A stretch of 64,000 nucleotides of DNA from Candidatus Poribacteria bacterium. Its GTDB lineage: Bacteria; Poribacteria; WGA-4E; GCA-2687025. Position numbers and translations under genes: made by a program. The notes under the pieces were generated by a model. The model was not told the DNA's origin. It was given only the letters and a program-made list of their open reading frames with translations, and made no database searches. The first letter of the stretch is position 1. Every line of letters starts with the position of its first letter. Below are positions 52,079 to 62,750 of this stretch, piece by piece. Location of the stretch: positions 134,597 through 198,596 of the forward strand of contig JAPPNK010000015.1 of assembly GCA_028818695.1 (NCBI GenBank), written 5' to 3'.

Positions 52079-52936
52079 ATGGCAAAGAAGCACCGCCCCT
52101 ATACGCCGTCGCGCCGTTTTATGACGACCTCCGAGTTTTCGGAGATCACCGCCTCAAAGCCGAAGAAGTCGCTCACGAGCGGCAAAAAACGCATCAGCGG
52201 GCGCAATTCGAAGGGGCGCATCACAATGCGTCGGCGCGGAGGCGGACATAAACGCCGATACCGCGTCATCGATTTCAAGCGGAACAAGACAGGCATGCCG
52301 GCGTCGGTCGTCTCCATCGAATACGATCCGAACCGTTCGGCGCGGATTGCGCTGGTGCGGTATGAGGACGGCGAGGAGCGGTACATCTTGGCGCCACATG
52401 GTTTGAAGGTCGGCGATTCTGTCCAGTCGGGTCCGGGCGCCGGCTTCAATGTCGGCAACGCGATGCCTCTGGAGAACATGCCGCTCGGCAGCGTGATCCA
52501 CAACATCGAAATGCGTCCTGGGAAGGGCGGTCAACTGGCGCGCAGCGCGGGCGGATTCGCTCGCCTCATGGCGCGGGAGGGCAGATATGCGACGATCCTG
52601 CTGCCGTCCGGCGAACAGCGCATGGTGCTGTCGCGCTGCGTTGCGACGCTGGGACAGGTTGGAAACATTGACCATGAGAATGTGGTGATCGGAAAGGCGG
52701 GCCGCTCGCGCTGGCTTGGACGGCGCCCGAAGGTGCGCGGCGTAGCGATGAACCCTGTCGACCATCCGCACGGCGGAGGCGAAGGGAAAAGCTCCGGCGG
52801 CGGCAGCTCCGGCGGCGGCGACCACAAGAGCCGGCATCCGGTCACGCCGTGGGGCGTCCCGACGAAGGGGCGCAAGACGCGGAAGAAAAACAAAGCGTCG
52901 AGTCGATTGATTTTGTCGCGTCGGAAGAAGCGTTAG
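52079..52936 (+). CDS. rplB: 50S ribosomal protein L2
   Basis: 285 residues from ATG 52079 ([14 protein letters not shown]); GTG 52073 and ATG 52076 are alternative starts, but AAGGAG is best spaced for 52079. [30 protein letters not shown] and [20 protein letters not shown], with the conserved histidine (H229 in E. coli) important for subunit joining, identify L2. A Gly/Ser stretch ([16 protein letters not shown]) after it is slightly longer than usual. It overlaps nothing downstream and is 14 bp before rpsS. Confidence 0.96.
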   Translation: MAKKHRPYTPSRRFMTTSEFSEITASKPKKSLTSGKKRISGRNSKGRITMRRRGGGHKRRYRVIDFKRNKTGMPASVVSIEYDPNRSARIALVRYEDGEERYILAPHGLKVGDSVQSGPGAGFNVGNAMPLENMPLGSVIHNIEMRPGKGGQLARSAGGFARLMAREGRYATILLPSGEQRMVLSRCVATLGQVGNIDHENVVIGKAGRSRWLGRRPKVRGVAMNPVDHPHGGGEGKSSGGGSSGGGDHKSRHPVTPWGVPTKGRKTRKKNKASSRLILSRRKKR

Positions 52937-52950
52937 CAAGGAGTGTTGCG

Positions 52951-53229
52951 ATGGCGCGTTCATTGAAAAAAGGCCCCTATGTGGAGCCGAAACTGCTTAA
53001 AAAAGTGCAGAAGATGGAAGAAGCGGGCGAGCGGGGCAGGGTGATACGCACCTATTCGCGCCGCTCCACCATTCTGCCTGAGTTTGTGGGTCATACCTTT
53101 TCGGTTTATAACGGGAAAAAGTTTTGGCCCGTGTTTATTTTAGAATCGATGGTCGGCCATAAGCTGGGAGAGTTTTCTCCGACGCGGACATACCGTGGGC
53201 TTCGGCTGACCAGCGGAACAAGCGGATAG
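52951..53229 (+). CDS. rpsS: 30S ribosomal protein S19
   Basis: 92 residues from ATG 52951, which follows CAAGGAG; the frame is open further upstream over the rplB 3' end, but that part is not S19-like. [53 protein letters not shown] and [13 protein letters not shown] are conserved. S19 binds the top of 16S helix 42 near the A-site tRNA, together with S13. Confidence 0.97.
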   Translation: MARSLKKGPYVEPKLLKKVQKMEEAGERGRVIRTYSRRSTILPEFVGHTFSVYNGKKFWPVFILESMVGHKLGEFSPTRTYRGLRLTSGTSG

Positions 53230-53240
53230 GGAGCGCTGGA

Positions 53241-53600
53241 ATGAGCGCGCGAGCGATACATCGAAACGCGCCTGTTTCCCCGCGTAAAGCGCGGTTGGTG
53301 GCGGATATGATTCGCCGCAAAAAAGTGGAAGAGGCGCAGGATATATTAGAGTTCAATCCGCAGCGCGCGGCTTATCTTATAGGCCGTCTCTTGCGTTCCG
53401 CGGCAGCGAACGCCGCCGAGTTGAACGCAAACGACAATTGGCGCGGCGGAGAGGATCTGGATGAGAGCAATTTATATGTGAAACGGATCGTTGTTGACGA
53501 CGGTCTGCGCTTCAAGCGCATGCGGCCGCGCGCGCGCGGGATGGCGTACGGCATCTTGCGCCGGCGGTGTCATATCACCTTGGAACTGGACGATCGATAG
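53241..53600 (+). CDS. rplV: 50S ribosomal protein L22
   Basis: 119 residues. RNAPVSPRKARLVADMIRRKKVEEAQDILEF, LLRSAAANAAEL and the tunnel hairpin VVDDGLRFKRMRPRARGMAYGILRRRCHI are typical. The beta-hairpin of L22 lines the polypeptide exit tunnel and is where macrolide-resistance changes occur; nothing unusual is visible there by eye. Start at ATG 53241, 11 bp after rpsS, and rpsC follows 10 bp later. Confidence 0.96.
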   Translation: MSARAIHRNAPVSPRKARLVADMIRRKKVEEAQDILEFNPQRAAYLIGRLLRSAAANAAELNANDNWRGGEDLDESNLYVKRIVVDDGLRFKRMRPRARGMAYGILRRRCHITLELDDR

Positions 53601-53610
53601 GAGTAGTTTT

Positions 53611-54372
53611 TTGGGTCAAAAGACGCATCCGCGCGGTTTACGGCTAGGCATCATACAGACATGGGACGCGCAGTGGTTTCCGAAACGCAAGAGCGATTAC
53701 GCGGAATGGCTGCAGGAAGACATTGAAATCGAGAAGTTTATTCGTCAACGCATGGCGCGGGCGGCGATCGCGCGGGTGCGCGTTGAACGCTGGGACGAGG
53801 AGCGGTTCAAGATCCATGTGCATACGGCGCGCCCGGGCATCGTCATCGGGCGCCGAGGCGCAGATATTGAGAAGCTTCAGGAGGAGCTGGCGAAGAAGAT
53901 CGGCAAGCCCTCCAAGATCGAAATACAGGAGATACGGCAGCCCGACCTGGAAGCGTATCTTGTGGCGGAGGGCGTCGCCGCGCAATTGGAGCGCCGCGCG
54001 CGTTACAGGGACGCGATGAAGCGCGCCGTCCAAAATTCGATGCGTTCTGGCGCTCAGGGCTGCAAGATCATGGTGAGCGGGCGTCTGGGCGGCAATGAGA
54101 TTGCAAACTCGCATTACGAGATTCAGGGCAGAGTTCCGCTGCATACGCTCCGCGCCGACATTGATTACGGGTTTGCGGAGGCGAAGACGACCTACGGCGT
54201 CATCGGCGTCAAGGCGTGGATCTTCCGCGGCGAGGTGATTTCGGGCTTTGTCGGTCAGGACGACCTGCAGATGTTGAAAGCCCGTTCAGGTTTGGATTCG
54301 ACGCCCCGCGGAACGCGCAGAAATCAAGACCGCGGGCGCGTGGGTTTTGGCAGACAGGGACGTTCGAGATGA
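53611..54372 (+). CDS. rpsC: 30S ribosomal protein S3
   Basis: 253 residues from TTG 53611, chosen because GQKTHPRGLRLGIIQTWDAQWF is the conserved S3 N-terminus and AGGAG lies seven bases upstream. The KH domain GIVIGRRGADIEKLQEEL and the C-terminal GRLGGNEIANSHYEIQGRVPLHTLRADIDYGFAEAKTTYGVIGVKAWIFRGEV are complete. S3 forms the mRNA entry site and helicase with S4 and S5. The tail after about residue 220 is basic and Gly/Arg-rich. Confidence 0.96.
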   Translation: MGQKTHPRGLRLGIIQTWDAQWFPKRKSDYAEWLQEDIEIEKFIRQRMARAAIARVRVERWDEERFKIHVHTARPGIVIGRRGADIEKLQEELAKKIGKPSKIEIQEIRQPDLEAYLVAEGVAAQLERRARYRDAMKRAVQNSMRSGAQGCKIMVSGRLGGNEIANSHYEIQGRVPLHTLRADIDYGFAEAKTTYGVIGVKAWIFRGEVISGFVGQDDLQMLKARSGLDSTPRGTRRNQDRGRVGFGRQGRSR

Positions 54373-54385
54373 GAGGCTCTAACAA

Positions 54386-54805
54386 ATGTTGATGCCGAAA
54401 CGGACAAAGTATCGTAAGTTGCGCCGCGGTCGTATGAAAGGCGTCGCCTCGCGCGGCAATAAGGTCGCCTTTGGCGAATACGGCTTGCAGGCTCTGGAGC
54501 CTGGGCGCATTTCCAACCGGCAAATTGAGTCCGGCCGTATTGCGATCACGCGGCATGTGCGGCGCGGCGGAAAGGTCTGGATCAAAATCTTTCCCGACAG
54601 GCCCGTCTGGAAAAAGCCGCTTGAGGTGCGTATGGGCAAGGGGAAAGGCTCGCTGGAAGGCTGGGTCGCCGTCGTTCAGCCGGGGCGCATCCTGTATGAG
54701 CTGGCAGGCGTGCCGGAGGATGTCGCCCGCGTCGCAATGACGCGCGCCAAGCATAAACTGCCCATCAAAACGCGGTTTGTGCGCCGCGGATTTGGAGGTC
54801 AGTAA
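54386..54805 (+). CDS. rplP: 50S ribosomal protein L16
   Basis: 139 residues. [85 protein letters not shown] and the C-terminal [13 protein letters not shown] are diagnostic. L16 contacts the A-site tRNA. The start ATG-TTG-ATG (54386) matches the MLMPKR beginning found in many bacteria. rpmC begins one base after the stop codon. Confidence 0.96.
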   Translation: MLMPKRTKYRKLRRGRMKGVASRGNKVAFGEYGLQALEPGRISNRQIESGRIAITRHVRRGGKVWIKIFPDRPVWKKPLEVRMGKGKGSLEGWVAVVQPGRILYELAGVPEDVARVAMTRAKHKLPIKTRFVRRGFGGQ

Positions 54806-54806
54806 G

Positions 54807-55238
54807 ATGAGAATATCCGCAGACGAGATCGGCGCCGACTCCATTGACGAATTGCGCGAGCGGACGCCCGCCGAATTAAAAGAAAACCTGCAGACGCTGC
54901 GCCGCCTAAGGGTTGACCTGCGGTTTCAAACGGTGTACGGACAGGTCGAAAACACGCGCAGAATGGGAGACGCCCGGCGCAATACGGCGCGCATCTTGAC
55001 CGTTCTGCGCGAGAAGCAGATACAGAGCTTCTTGATGAGCGATCCTGACGTACAAGAAGGCTTGAACGAGGGCAGATACCATTTTTCAGCCGGCAAGCAG
55101 GACCCCAAGTCCGCAATCGGAATAGACGACATCTCCGGCAACGACGCGCGCTCCGTCACGTTGGCGATGCGGCTGTGGGCGTCGCTGCGCAAGGATCCGT
55201 CCTTTTTTGAACGGACGCGGCAGTTGCCGAAGGTGTGA
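54807..55238 (+). CDS. rpmC: 50S ribosomal protein L29 with a long C-terminal extension
   Basis: 143 residues, more than twice the usual 60-70. Residues about 15-70 are L29 (SIDELRERTPAELKENLQTLRRLRVDLRFQTVYGQVENTRRMGDARRNTARILTVLREKQ, two long helices). Residues 72-143 are extra, with SFLMSDPDVQEGLNEGRYHFSAG and LAMRLWASLRKDPSFFERTRQ, and I do not recognise them. L29 sits at the tunnel exit beside L23. Start at ATG 54807 with GGAGG nine bases upstream. Position between rplP and rpsQ is the conserved place for rpmC. Confidence 0.9.
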   Translation: MRISADEIGADSIDELRERTPAELKENLQTLRRLRVDLRFQTVYGQVENTRRMGDARRNTARILTVLREKQIQSFLMSDPDVQEGLNEGRYHFSAGKQDPKSAIGIDDISGNDARSVTLAMRLWASLRKDPSFFERTRQLPKV

Positions 55239-55271
55239 GCGCGTATTTGATTTTGAAAAGCGGAGAAAAAG

Positions 55272-55535
55272 ATGAGCGGCATTGAGCGAGGCAACCGCAA
55301 AACCCGATCGGGCGTCGTGGTGAGCGACAAGATGGATAAGACCGTTTCGGTGCTGGTGGAGCGGGCGTTTCCGCATCCGGTATATGGAAAGATTGTGCGC
55401 CGCTCCAAGCGGTATCTTGCCCATGACGAGCGCAATGAGGCGAACGCGGGCGATCGGGTGCTGTTGATGGAGACGCGCCCGTTGAGCCGCCGCAAGCGCT
55501 GGCGGGTGGCGGCTGTCTTAGAGCGGGCGCAGTGA
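55272..55535 (+). CDS. rpsQ: 30S ribosomal protein S17
   Basis: 87 residues. [80 protein letters not shown] is S17 throughout, an OB-fold primary 16S-binding protein. Start at ATG 55272 after GCGGAG. The 33-bp gap after the extended rpmC is a little longer than others in the operon. Confidence 0.97.
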   Translation: MSGIERGNRKTRSGVVVSDKMDKTVSVLVERAFPHPVYGKIVRRSKRYLAHDERNEANAGDRVLLMETRPLSRRKRWRVAAVLERAQ

Positions 55536-55564
55536 TTATTTGAAGCGATTTTAAGGACAGGGCG

Positions 55565-55939
55565 ATGATTCAACGCGAAACATACTTACAGGTCGCAGAC
55601 AACAGCGGCGCCAAAAAGATCATGTGTATCGGCATTTTAGGCGGAACGCGCCGCCGTTACGCCCGAGTGGGCGACATTATCCGCGCAACCGTGAAGGAAG
55701 CGGCGCCGGACAGCAAGATCAAGAAAGGCGAGGTGGTGAGCGCGGTCGTGGTGCGAACTGCGAAAGAGTACCGGCGCCCGGACGGATCGTATATCAAATT
55801 TGACCAGAACGCGGCGGCGATCATCGACCCGGAGGACGACAACAAGCCGCTCGGCTCGCGCATCTTTGGTCCGGTGGCGCGGGAGCTGCGGGAACGCGAT
55901 TTTATGCGCATCGTATCGCTTGCGCCGGAGGTGTTTTAG
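55565..55939 (+). CDS. rplN: 50S ribosomal protein L14
   Basis: 124 residues, the usual 122-124. [80 protein letters not shown] and [27 protein letters not shown] are classical L14. It contacts 16S helix 14 across the subunit interface (bridge B8). Start at ATG 55565 after AAGGACAGGGCG. Confidence 0.97.
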   Translation: MIQRETYLQVADNSGAKKIMCIGILGGTRRRYARVGDIIRATVKEAAPDSKIKKGEVVSAVVVRTAKEYRRPDGSYIKFDQNAAAIIDPEDDNKPLGSRIFGPVARELRERDFMRIVSLAPEVF

Positions 55940-55952
55940 AAAGGAAGGACGG

Positions 55953-56210
55953 ATGCCGAAACGGAAGCGTATGAAGTTTCGCGTCAAAGTGGGCGACCTG
56001 GTAAAGGTTGTCAGCGGCGACTGGATCGACGTTCAAGGGACGGTGACGGAGGTGGACCGCGTTCGCGGGCGCGTCGTCGTCGATGGAGTCAATCTAAAGA
56101 CGAAGCATATGCGTCCCAATCAGCGGTTCCCCGAAGGGGGAATTGTGGAGCGCGAGGCTTCGATACATATATCCAATGTTCGGGTGATTGAAGAAGCGGC
56201 CGATTCGTAA
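55953..56210 (+). CDS. rplX: 50S ribosomal protein L24
   Basis: 85 residues from ATG 55953, with AAGGA upstream. FRVKVGDLVKVVSGDWIDVQGTVTEVDRVRGRVVVDGVNLKTKHMRPNQRFPEGGIVEREASIHISNVRVI is the KOW-fold L24, an assembly initiator for the 50S subunit. It is shorter than the E. coli protein (104), ending soon after the core. The frame is open upstream but overlaps rplN. rplE follows after 6 bp. Confidence 0.95.
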   Translation: MPKRKRMKFRVKVGDLVKVVSGDWIDVQGTVTEVDRVRGRVVVDGVNLKTKHMRPNQRFPEGGIVEREASIHISNVRVIEEAADS

Positions 56211-56216
56211 GGAGCG

Positions 56217-56798
56217 ATGATGGACAATTTGACGCGGGAACTCTATGAACGCGAGGCGGGAGCCGCTTTAAAAGAGCGGTTCGGCCTCCATAACCCGATG
56301 CAGATACCTCGTTTAGACAAGATCGTTCTCAGCATGGGTCTCGGAGCGGCAGGCGCCGCCGGGGGCAATTCAGCCTTGATCGATTATGCGATGAACGATA
56401 TGGCGAAGATCACTGGGCAGCGGCCGTCGCCGAGAGCGGCGCGCAAACATGTTTCTAATTTCAAGATACGCGCGGGCGCTCGCATCGGATGTATGGTGAC
56501 GCTGCGCCGTCAACGTATGTATGCGTTTTACCATCGGCTGGTGAAGATCGCGCTTCCGCAGATACGCGACTTTCGCGGCGTGAATCCAAACTCGTTTGAC
56601 GGGCGCGGAAACTATGCGATGGGCTTAACAGAGCAGATTATTTTTCCGGAGATCTCATATGACGATATGGAGCAGACGCTCGGTATGAACATCGTCATCG
56701 CAACGACAGCCTCAACCGACGAGCATGCGCGGGAGCTGCTTCGGCTTCTCGGCATGCCGTTTCGAGACGACATTTCACAAACAGGCAGGGAGATATGA
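56217..56798 (+). CDS. rplE: 50S ribosomal protein L5
   Basis: 193 residues, slightly longer than the usual 179. [104 protein letters not shown] and [25 protein letters not shown] are the diagnostic blocks. L5 binds 5S rRNA and P-site tRNA. Start at ATG 56217 or 56220; AAGGAG precedes both. It overlaps rpsZ by 4 bases. Confidence 0.96.
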   Translation: MMDNLTRELYEREAGAALKERFGLHNPMQIPRLDKIVLSMGLGAAGAAGGNSALIDYAMNDMAKITGQRPSPRAARKHVSNFKIRAGARIGCMVTLRRQRMYAFYHRLVKIALPQIRDFRGVNPNSFDGRGNYAMGLTEQIIFPEISYDDMEQTLGMNIVIATTASTDEHARELLRLLGMPFRDDISQTGREI

Positions 56799-56980
56799 CA
56801 CGAAAAGCGTTGTTGGAGAAATCGAAGCGAACGCCGAAGTTTTCGACGCGGAAGCGGAATCGCTGCGGGCAGTGCGGCCGCGCGCGCGGATATATGCGTC
56901 AGTTTGGCTTGTGCCGGATCTGTTTTCGTCTGCTGGCGCGCGAGGGCCGCATTCCAGGCGTTGTCAAAGCGAGTTGGTGA
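56795..56980 (+). CDS. rpsZ: 30S ribosomal protein S14, zinc-binding type
   Basis: 61 residues, the short type Z form. Four cysteines in [12 protein letters not shown] and GLCRICFR (C-x2-C then C-x2-C) form the zinc ribbon, so this is the C+ paralog. S14 lies in the 30S head. The start overlaps the rplE stop (ATGA). The C- paralog, if any, would lie elsewhere. Confidence 0.96.
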   Translation: MTRKALLEKSKRTPKFSTRKRNRCGQCGRARGYMRQFGLCRICFRLLAREGRIPGVVKASW

Positions 56981-56989
56981 GGTAAGCGC

Positions 56990-57388
56990 ATGTCAATGAC
57001 CGATCCATTGGCGGATATGTTGACGCGGATACGCAATGCGGCGATGCGCCGCAAAGCCAGCGTGGACGCGCCCGCATCGAATCTGCATGAGGCGGTGGCG
57101 CGCATTCTGATTGAAGAGGGGTATATCCGCGACTACCGCCGTTTGGAGGACAACAAGCAGGGAATGCTGACGATCTATCTCAAATACGGCGAGAATCGCG
57201 AGCCTGTCATTGTCGGGCTAAAACGGGTGAGCAGCCCTGGTCGGCGCGTATATGCGAGCGCGCGCAAGATGCCGCGCGTGTTGAACGGCTTAGGCTCGGC
57301 GATTGTGTCGACCTCGCAAGGCGTCTTGACCGGCAGGGAGTGCGCCCGGCGCGGCGTCGGCGGCGAGGTGCTGTGTTATGTATGGTGA
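56990..57388 (+). CDS. rpsH: 30S ribosomal protein S8
   Basis: 132 residues. [104 protein letters not shown] are typical. S8 binds 16S helix 21 and, in E. coli, represses the spc operon through its mRNA near rplE; no such structure was tested here. Start at ATG 56990 after GAGGTAAGCG. Confidence 0.97.
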   Translation: MSMTDPLADMLTRIRNAAMRRKASVDAPASNLHEAVARILIEEGYIRDYRRLEDNKQGMLTIYLKYGENREPVIVGLKRVSSPGRRVYASARKMPRVLNGLGSAIVSTSQGVLTGRECARRGVGGEVLCYVW

Positions 57389-57412
57389 ACCGATAGACGA
57401 AGGGAAGAGCGC

Positions 57413-57985
57413 ATGTCGCGGATAGGACAGCTCCCAGTGCAGATTCCGTCGGGCGTGACGGTGACGATCGGCAATGCAGCCGTCGCGGTGAAAGGACCGA
57501 AAGGCGCGTTGGAGATGCCGACGAATCCTTATACGGAGGTGACGCAGGAGAGCGGCGAATTGCGGGTGACGAGACCGTCCAATTCGCGCCGTCACCGCTC
57601 CATGCATGGTCTAACTCGGACGCTGATTGCGAACATGGTGGAGGGCGTTTCGAAAGGTTTTGAAAAACGCCTGCAGCTGGTCGGTCAGGGTTACCGCGCC
57701 CAGGCGCAGGGACGCAATTTACAGCTGACGGTCGGCTTTTCGCATGTGGTGAATTATACGGTTCCAGAGGGGGCTTCGGTGACGGTCGGAGAATCGGGAT
57801 CCATGACGGTTGGAAACAGTTCGGTGCCGTTCATTCCAATTGTGGTGTCGGGCATCGACAAGCAGTTTGTGGGAGAGACCGCCGCGGCGATACGGCGCAT
57901 CAAAAAGCCGGAGCCGTACACGCCTTCAAAAGGCATTCGTTATGAAGGCGAAGCGGTGCGCAACTTGGCGAAGAAGCAGTCCTAA
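57413..57985 (+). CDS. rplF: 50S ribosomal protein L6
   Basis: 190 residues. MSRIGQLPVQIPSGVTVTIGNAAVAVKGPKGAL, HGLTRTLIANMVEGVSKGFEKRLQLVGQGYRAQ, GFSHVVNYTVPEG and the C-terminal RIKKPEPYTPSKGIRYEGE with the closing Lys-rich end are L6. Two similar beta domains stack at the factor-binding base. A short insertion, ESGSMTVGNSSVPFIPIVVSG, sits in the second domain. Start at ATG 57413. Confidence 0.96.
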   Translation: MSRIGQLPVQIPSGVTVTIGNAAVAVKGPKGALEMPTNPYTEVTQESGELRVTRPSNSRRHRSMHGLTRTLIANMVEGVSKGFEKRLQLVGQGYRAQAQGRNLQLTVGFSHVVNYTVPEGASVTVGESGSMTVGNSSVPFIPIVVSGIDKQFVGETAAAIRRIKKPEPYTPSKGIRYEGEAVRNLAKKQS

Positions 57986-58003
57986 TTTAAAGGAGTATGG
58001 AGA

Positions 58004-58432
58004 GTGAGAAATACGGGGCGGCTGCGGAGAGAGGCGCGTATTCGTCGCCACCGCAGAATACGTCGAAAAATTAGCGGAACCGCGGACGCGCCGCGCCTGT
58101 CGGTGTTTCGTTCGTCGCGGCATATATATGCGCAGTTGATCGACGATGAGCGCGGGGAGACTTTGGCGGCGTCGTCAACGGTGGCGCAGGATGTGCGCGA
58201 CTCGGTGGAATCGACCGGCACCGTGGCGGCCGCGGCGGAAGTCGGAAAGAGGCTCGCGGAGCTAGCTGCGTCCAAAGGCATTGAGCGCGCCCATTTTGAC
58301 CGCGGCGGGTTCCAATACCATGGACGGGTGCGCGCTTTGGCAGAAGCGGCGCGTGAAGCGGGGCTGGACCTCGGAAGATCGCGCGAGCCGAAGCGGCTGC
58401 GCAGAGACGAAAGCGGCAATGAAGGCGCATAG
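58004..58432 (+). CDS. rplR: 50S ribosomal protein L18
   Basis: 142 residues from GTG 58004, preceded by [60 protein letters not shown] and [40 protein letters not shown] are L18, the 5S rRNA-binding protein. The protein ends with an added tail (about 20 residues, basic then acidic) beyond the usual GLxF ending, which makes it longer than the common 117-122. Confidence 0.95.
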   Translation: MRNTGRLRREARIRRHRRIRRKISGTADAPRLSVFRSSRHIYAQLIDDERGETLAASSTVAQDVRDSVESTGTVAAAAEVGKRLAELAASKGIERAHFDRGGFQYHGRVRALAEAAREAGLDLGRSREPKRLRRDESGNEGA

Positions 58433-58450
58433 CGGGCAAGGAGAACGGAT

Positions 58451-59008
58451 ATGAGACAGAACAATCGGCGCGACAGGCGAGACCGCCGAAGCAATTTTGA
58501 GGAAGAAGACGACGGTTTTGAAGAGAAAACGGTGCATGTGAACCGCGTCACGCGCGTGCGCAAAGGCGGAAAGCGTCTGCGTTACAACGCGCTGACCGTC
58601 GTCGGCAATAAGAACGGGATGGTCGGGCTAGGGTTTGGCAAAGCAAACGAGGTGATGGAGGCGCGCCGCAAGAGTTTTCAAGACGCGCGAAAGAACCTGT
58701 TTAAGGTGCCGATTATCAAAGGCACGCTTCCCCATAGCATTGTCGGCGTCGCCGGTTCGACGCGGGTGGTGATGCGTCCGGCGTCGCCGGGGACAGGCGT
58801 CGTGGCGGGCAGTTCGCCGCGGTATATTTTTGAAGCGGCGGGCGTTCAGGATGTGCTGAGCAAGATCATCGGCTCCCGCAATAAGATCAACGCTGCGCAC
58901 GCGACCATCAACGGGTTGAAGCGAATGCGCAACGCCGAAACGATCGCCAAACTGCGCCATAGAAGCGTGGGTAAGATATTAGGAACCGAGTCGGACGACG
59001 AAAGCTAG
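58451..59008 (+). CDS. rpsE: 30S ribosomal protein S5
   Basis: 185 residues. After an acidic-basic N-terminus, KTVHVNRVTRVRKGGKRLRYNALTVVGNKNGMVGLGFGKANEVMEARRKSFQDARKNL and ASPGTGVVAGSSPRYIFEAAGVQDVLSKIIGSRNKINAAHATINGL are S5. It helps decoding fidelity and mRNA unwinding. The following gene is rplO; rpmD, which usually stands between them, is not in the 17-bp gap. Confidence 0.96.
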   Translation: MRQNNRRDRRDRRSNFEEEDDGFEEKTVHVNRVTRVRKGGKRLRYNALTVVGNKNGMVGLGFGKANEVMEARRKSFQDARKNLFKVPIIKGTLPHSIVGVAGSTRVVMRPASPGTGVVAGSSPRYIFEAAGVQDVLSKIIGSRNKINAAHATINGLKRMRNAETIAKLRHRSVGKILGTESDDES

Positions 59009-59025
59009 CAGATAGGAGAGGCTGA

Positions 59026-59468
59026 ATGCAGGCGCATGAATTGAAGTCGCCGCGAGGCTCCAAGCGCAAACGTAAGCGCGTCGGCCGAGGGGACGGTTCA
59101 GGATACGGAACGACAGCGGGGCGCGGCACGAAGGGGCAGCGTTCCCGTTCAGGCGGACGCACGCGCCCGTTTTTTGAGGGCGGTCAGATGCCGCTGTTTC
59201 GCCGCTTGCCAAAGCGCGGTTTCAAGCCGTTTCGTCGAGTGCGTTATGCGGTGGTGAACCTTCATGGTCTTGAACAGACGTTTGAGCAGGGGTCGGCGGT
59301 CGGGCCGCCCGAATTGTATCAGGCGCGGTTGATTAGCCGCAAGAAAGGGCTTGTCAAGATACTCGGAACCGGTACCTTGACGAAGCCTTTGACGGTGCGG
59401 GCGCATAAATTCTCGGCGGCGGCGGCGGCCGCTATCGAGTCGGCAGGAGGAAAAGTCGAGGTGATCCT

Positions 59469-59472
<4 letters not shown>
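59026..59472 (+). CDS. rplO: 50S ribosomal protein L15
   Basis: 148 residues. LKSPRGSKRKRKRVGRGDGSGYGTTAGRGTKGQRSRSGGRTRPFFEGGQMPLFRRLPKRGFKPF is the Gly/Arg-rich N-terminal arm that threads into 23S rRNA; VVNLHGLEQTFEQGSAVGPPELYQARLISRKKGLVKILGTGTLTKPLTVRAHKFSAAAAAAIESAGG is the globular end. Start at ATG 59026. Its stop overlaps the secY GTG start (GTGA), coupling the two. Confidence 0.97.
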
Positions 59473-60821
<1,349 letters not shown>

Positions 60822-60833
60822 AGGACGCAGCGC

Positions 60834-61511
60834 ATGCGATTGGCGATACTAGGACCGCCCGGGGCGGGAAAAGGCACGCAGGCGACGCGGCTAGCCGCCC
60901 GTACCGGCATATGCCACATCTCGACCGGCGACGCGCTCCGCAACGCGGTGATGAGCGGAACTGGGACCGACCTGCATGCGGTTGTGCGGAGGGGTTCTAT
61001 GGCTCCGGACGAGCTGGTGGCGGAGATCATTGAGAGCCGCATTAAGCGGAGCGAGTGCCGTAAGGGGTATATACTTGACGGATTTCCTCGCACGGAGCGT
61101 CAGTTGGAGATGTTGAAGGCGTTGACATCCCGGCTCAGCCACCGCTTGGACGCGGCGCTGCTGCTGGACGCGCCGGAAGAAGAGCTGATACGCCGCATCG
61201 TCGGACGCTTGGTATGCTTGCGCTGTCGGCGCAGTTATCATGTGGAGCATGCGCCGCCGTTGGTTGATGGCGTCTGCGACACGGACGGAGAGCCGTTGAC
61301 GCGGCGGTCGGACGACACGGAGGAGGTGGCGCGGAATCGTTTGCGGATTTACAAGCGGCAGACCCGCCCCCTGATCGAACGGTATCGAGCGGAGGGGCTG
61401 TTGGAAGAGGTTGGAGCGTTGGGCTGCCCAGACAAGATTGAGCGCGAGATCAACGCGCGCTTAGAAAAAAGAGCGCTGAAAGGGAGGTACAATGGCGCAG
61501 GATTACATTGA
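60834..61511 (+). CDS. adk: Adenylate kinase (zinc-lid type)
   Basis: 225 residues. The P-loop [37 protein letters not shown] and a long LID domain with CLRC, a third Cys (GVCDTDG) and an Asp identify a zinc-containing adenylate kinase (long form). It balances ATP, ADP and AMP. Start at ATG 60834 after AAAGGACG. The 3' end overlaps the infA start by 20 bp. The secY-adk-infA order is common; map is missing here. Confidence 0.96.
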   Translation: MRLAILGPPGAGKGTQATRLAARTGICHISTGDALRNAVMSGTGTDLHAVVRRGSMAPDELVAEIIESRIKRSECRKGYILDGFPRTERQLEMLKALTSRLSHRLDAALLLDAPEEELIRRIVGRLVCLRCRRSYHVEHAPPLVDGVCDTDGEPLTRRSDDTEEVARNRLRIYKRQTRPLIERYRAEGLLEEVGALGCPDKIEREINARLEKRALKGRYNGAGLH

Positions 61512-61737
61512 GGTCGAAGGCACTGTTCTGGAGAAGTTTCCGAACGCGCAGTATAAGGTGGAGTTGGAAAACGGTCATGAGGTGCTGGCGTACATTTCGG
61601 GAAAGATGCGCATACGGTATATTCGTCCGATGCCGGGCGATCGGGTTCGGGTGAAGTTGTCTCCGTACGACTTGACCCGCGGGCGCATTTTTTCCATCGA
61701 TTACTCCGCGCAGGACCGCGGAAAGGTTGAATCATGA
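61492..61737 (+). CDS. infA: Translation initiation factor IF-1
   Basis: 81 residues, an OB-fold factor that occupies the A site of the 30S subunit during initiation. [61 protein letters not shown] is nearly consensus; an added 13-residue tail ([15 protein letters not shown]) follows. Start at ATG 61492 with AGGGAGGTAC upstream, inside the 3' end of adk. The stop overlaps the rpmJ start. Confidence 0.96.
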   Translation: MAQDYIEVEGTVLEKFPNAQYKVELENGHEVLAYISGKMRIRYIRPMPGDRVRVKLSPYDLTRGRIFSIDYSAQDRGKVES

Positions 61738-61877
61738 AGGTGCGCGCATCTGTGAAGCCGATCTGTCCGCGCTGTCGGGTGGTGAAGCGAACAGGAGTGG
61801 TTCGAGTGATCTGCTCAAACCCTCGTCATAAGCAGCGTCAAGGCGCTCGAAAGGGCGCCAGCAAGAAAAAGAGATGA
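61734..61877 (+). CDS. rpmJ: 50S ribosomal protein L36, with short basic tail
   Basis: 47 residues against the usual 37-38. [19 protein letters not shown]...[17 protein letters not shown] holds the zinc ligands C11, C14, C27 and H32 (C+ form). The extra residues [10 protein letters not shown] form a basic tail. The start overlaps the infA stop (ATGA), and rpsM follows after 17 bp, the usual infA-rpmJ-rpsM order. Confidence 0.95.
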   Translation: MKVRASVKPICPRCRVVKRTGVVRVICSNPRHKQRQGARKGASKKKR

Positions 61878-61894
61878 TCTGAAGGAGCGACAGC

Positions 61895-62323
61895 ATGGCG
61901 CGTTTAGCGGGCGTGGAATTGCCGCGCAACAAGCGTATCGAAATTGCGTTGACCTACATCTACGGAATCGGTCATTTTACGGCAGGCAAGATCATTGAAT
62001 TCACCGAGGTGGACCCGGCGACCAAGGCGGGCGAGCTGAGCGAGGACGACATCAACCGGCTCCGCGACGCCCTGGAGCGGTTGGACGAGGTGATGCCGCC
62101 GCATGAGACCTCGTTTTTCAACACGAAGATAGAGGGTGATTTGCGCCGTCAGCGCGAGATGGACATTCGCCGTTTGATGGACATCAACTGCTACCGCGGG
62201 TTGCGGCATCGGGGCGGGGTTCCTGTGAGAGGGCAGCGCACCAGCACCAACGCCCGCACCCGCAAGGGCAAGGCGAAAACAATCGGCGTCGGGCGAAAGG
62301 CGAAAGTGAAGCACAAAGCTTAA
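61895..62323 (+). CDS. rpsM: 30S ribosomal protein S13, with a small insertion
   Basis: 142 residues against about 118-126. [73 protein letters not shown] are conserved. About 14 residues ([15 protein letters not shown]) are inserted between the helix ending LRDALERL and IEGDLRR, and the tail is longer and Lys-rich. S13 contacts P-site tRNA and L5. Start at ATG 61895 after GAAGGAG. Confidence 0.96.
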   Translation: MARLAGVELPRNKRIEIALTYIYGIGHFTAGKIIEFTEVDPATKAGELSEDDINRLRDALERLDEVMPPHETSFFNTKIEGDLRRQREMDIRRLMDINCYRGLRHRGGVPVRGQRTSTNARTRKGKAKTIGVGRKAKVKHKA

Positions 62324-62337
62324 AAAAGGGGAGCGGA

Positions 62338-62730
62338 GTGAGAAGAAGAAGCAACCGACCGAAGCGTCGGACGCGCAAAAATGTGTTGAACGGCATCGCG
62401 CATATCAAGTCGTCGTTCAACAATACGATCATCACGATCACGGACGAGCGGGGCGACACGCTGGCGTGGGCGTCGGGTGGAATCGGCGGGACGGTGAGCG
62501 GTTCGCGCAAAAGCACGCCGTTTGCCGCGCAGCAGGCCGCCGAGGCGGTCGCGGCGTCGGCCAAGGAGCATGGGATGCGGCGCATACAGGTATGGGTGAA
62601 AGGTCCCGGCTCCGGGCGCGAGTCGGCGATTCGTCAACTGCAGGCGAGCGGTCTGGAGATCACGCTTATTAAGGATGTGACGCCGATACCGCACAACGGC
62701 TGCCGTCCCCCAAAGCGCCGACGCATCTGA
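62338..62730 (+). CDS. rpsK: 30S ribosomal protein S11
   Basis: 130 residues from GTG 62338, with GGGGAGCGGA upstream. [114 protein letters not shown] is S11 throughout. It lines the E site on the platform. The next gene is rpoA; rpsD, often between them, is absent. Confidence 0.97.
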   Translation: MRRRSNRPKRRTRKNVLNGIAHIKSSFNNTIITITDERGDTLAWASGGIGGTVSGSRKSTPFAAQQAAEAVAASAKEHGMRRIQVWVKGPGSGRESAIRQLQASGLEITLIKDVTPIPHNGCRPPKRRRI

Positions 62731-62750
62731 GCAGGTCGAGAGGAGCATTT

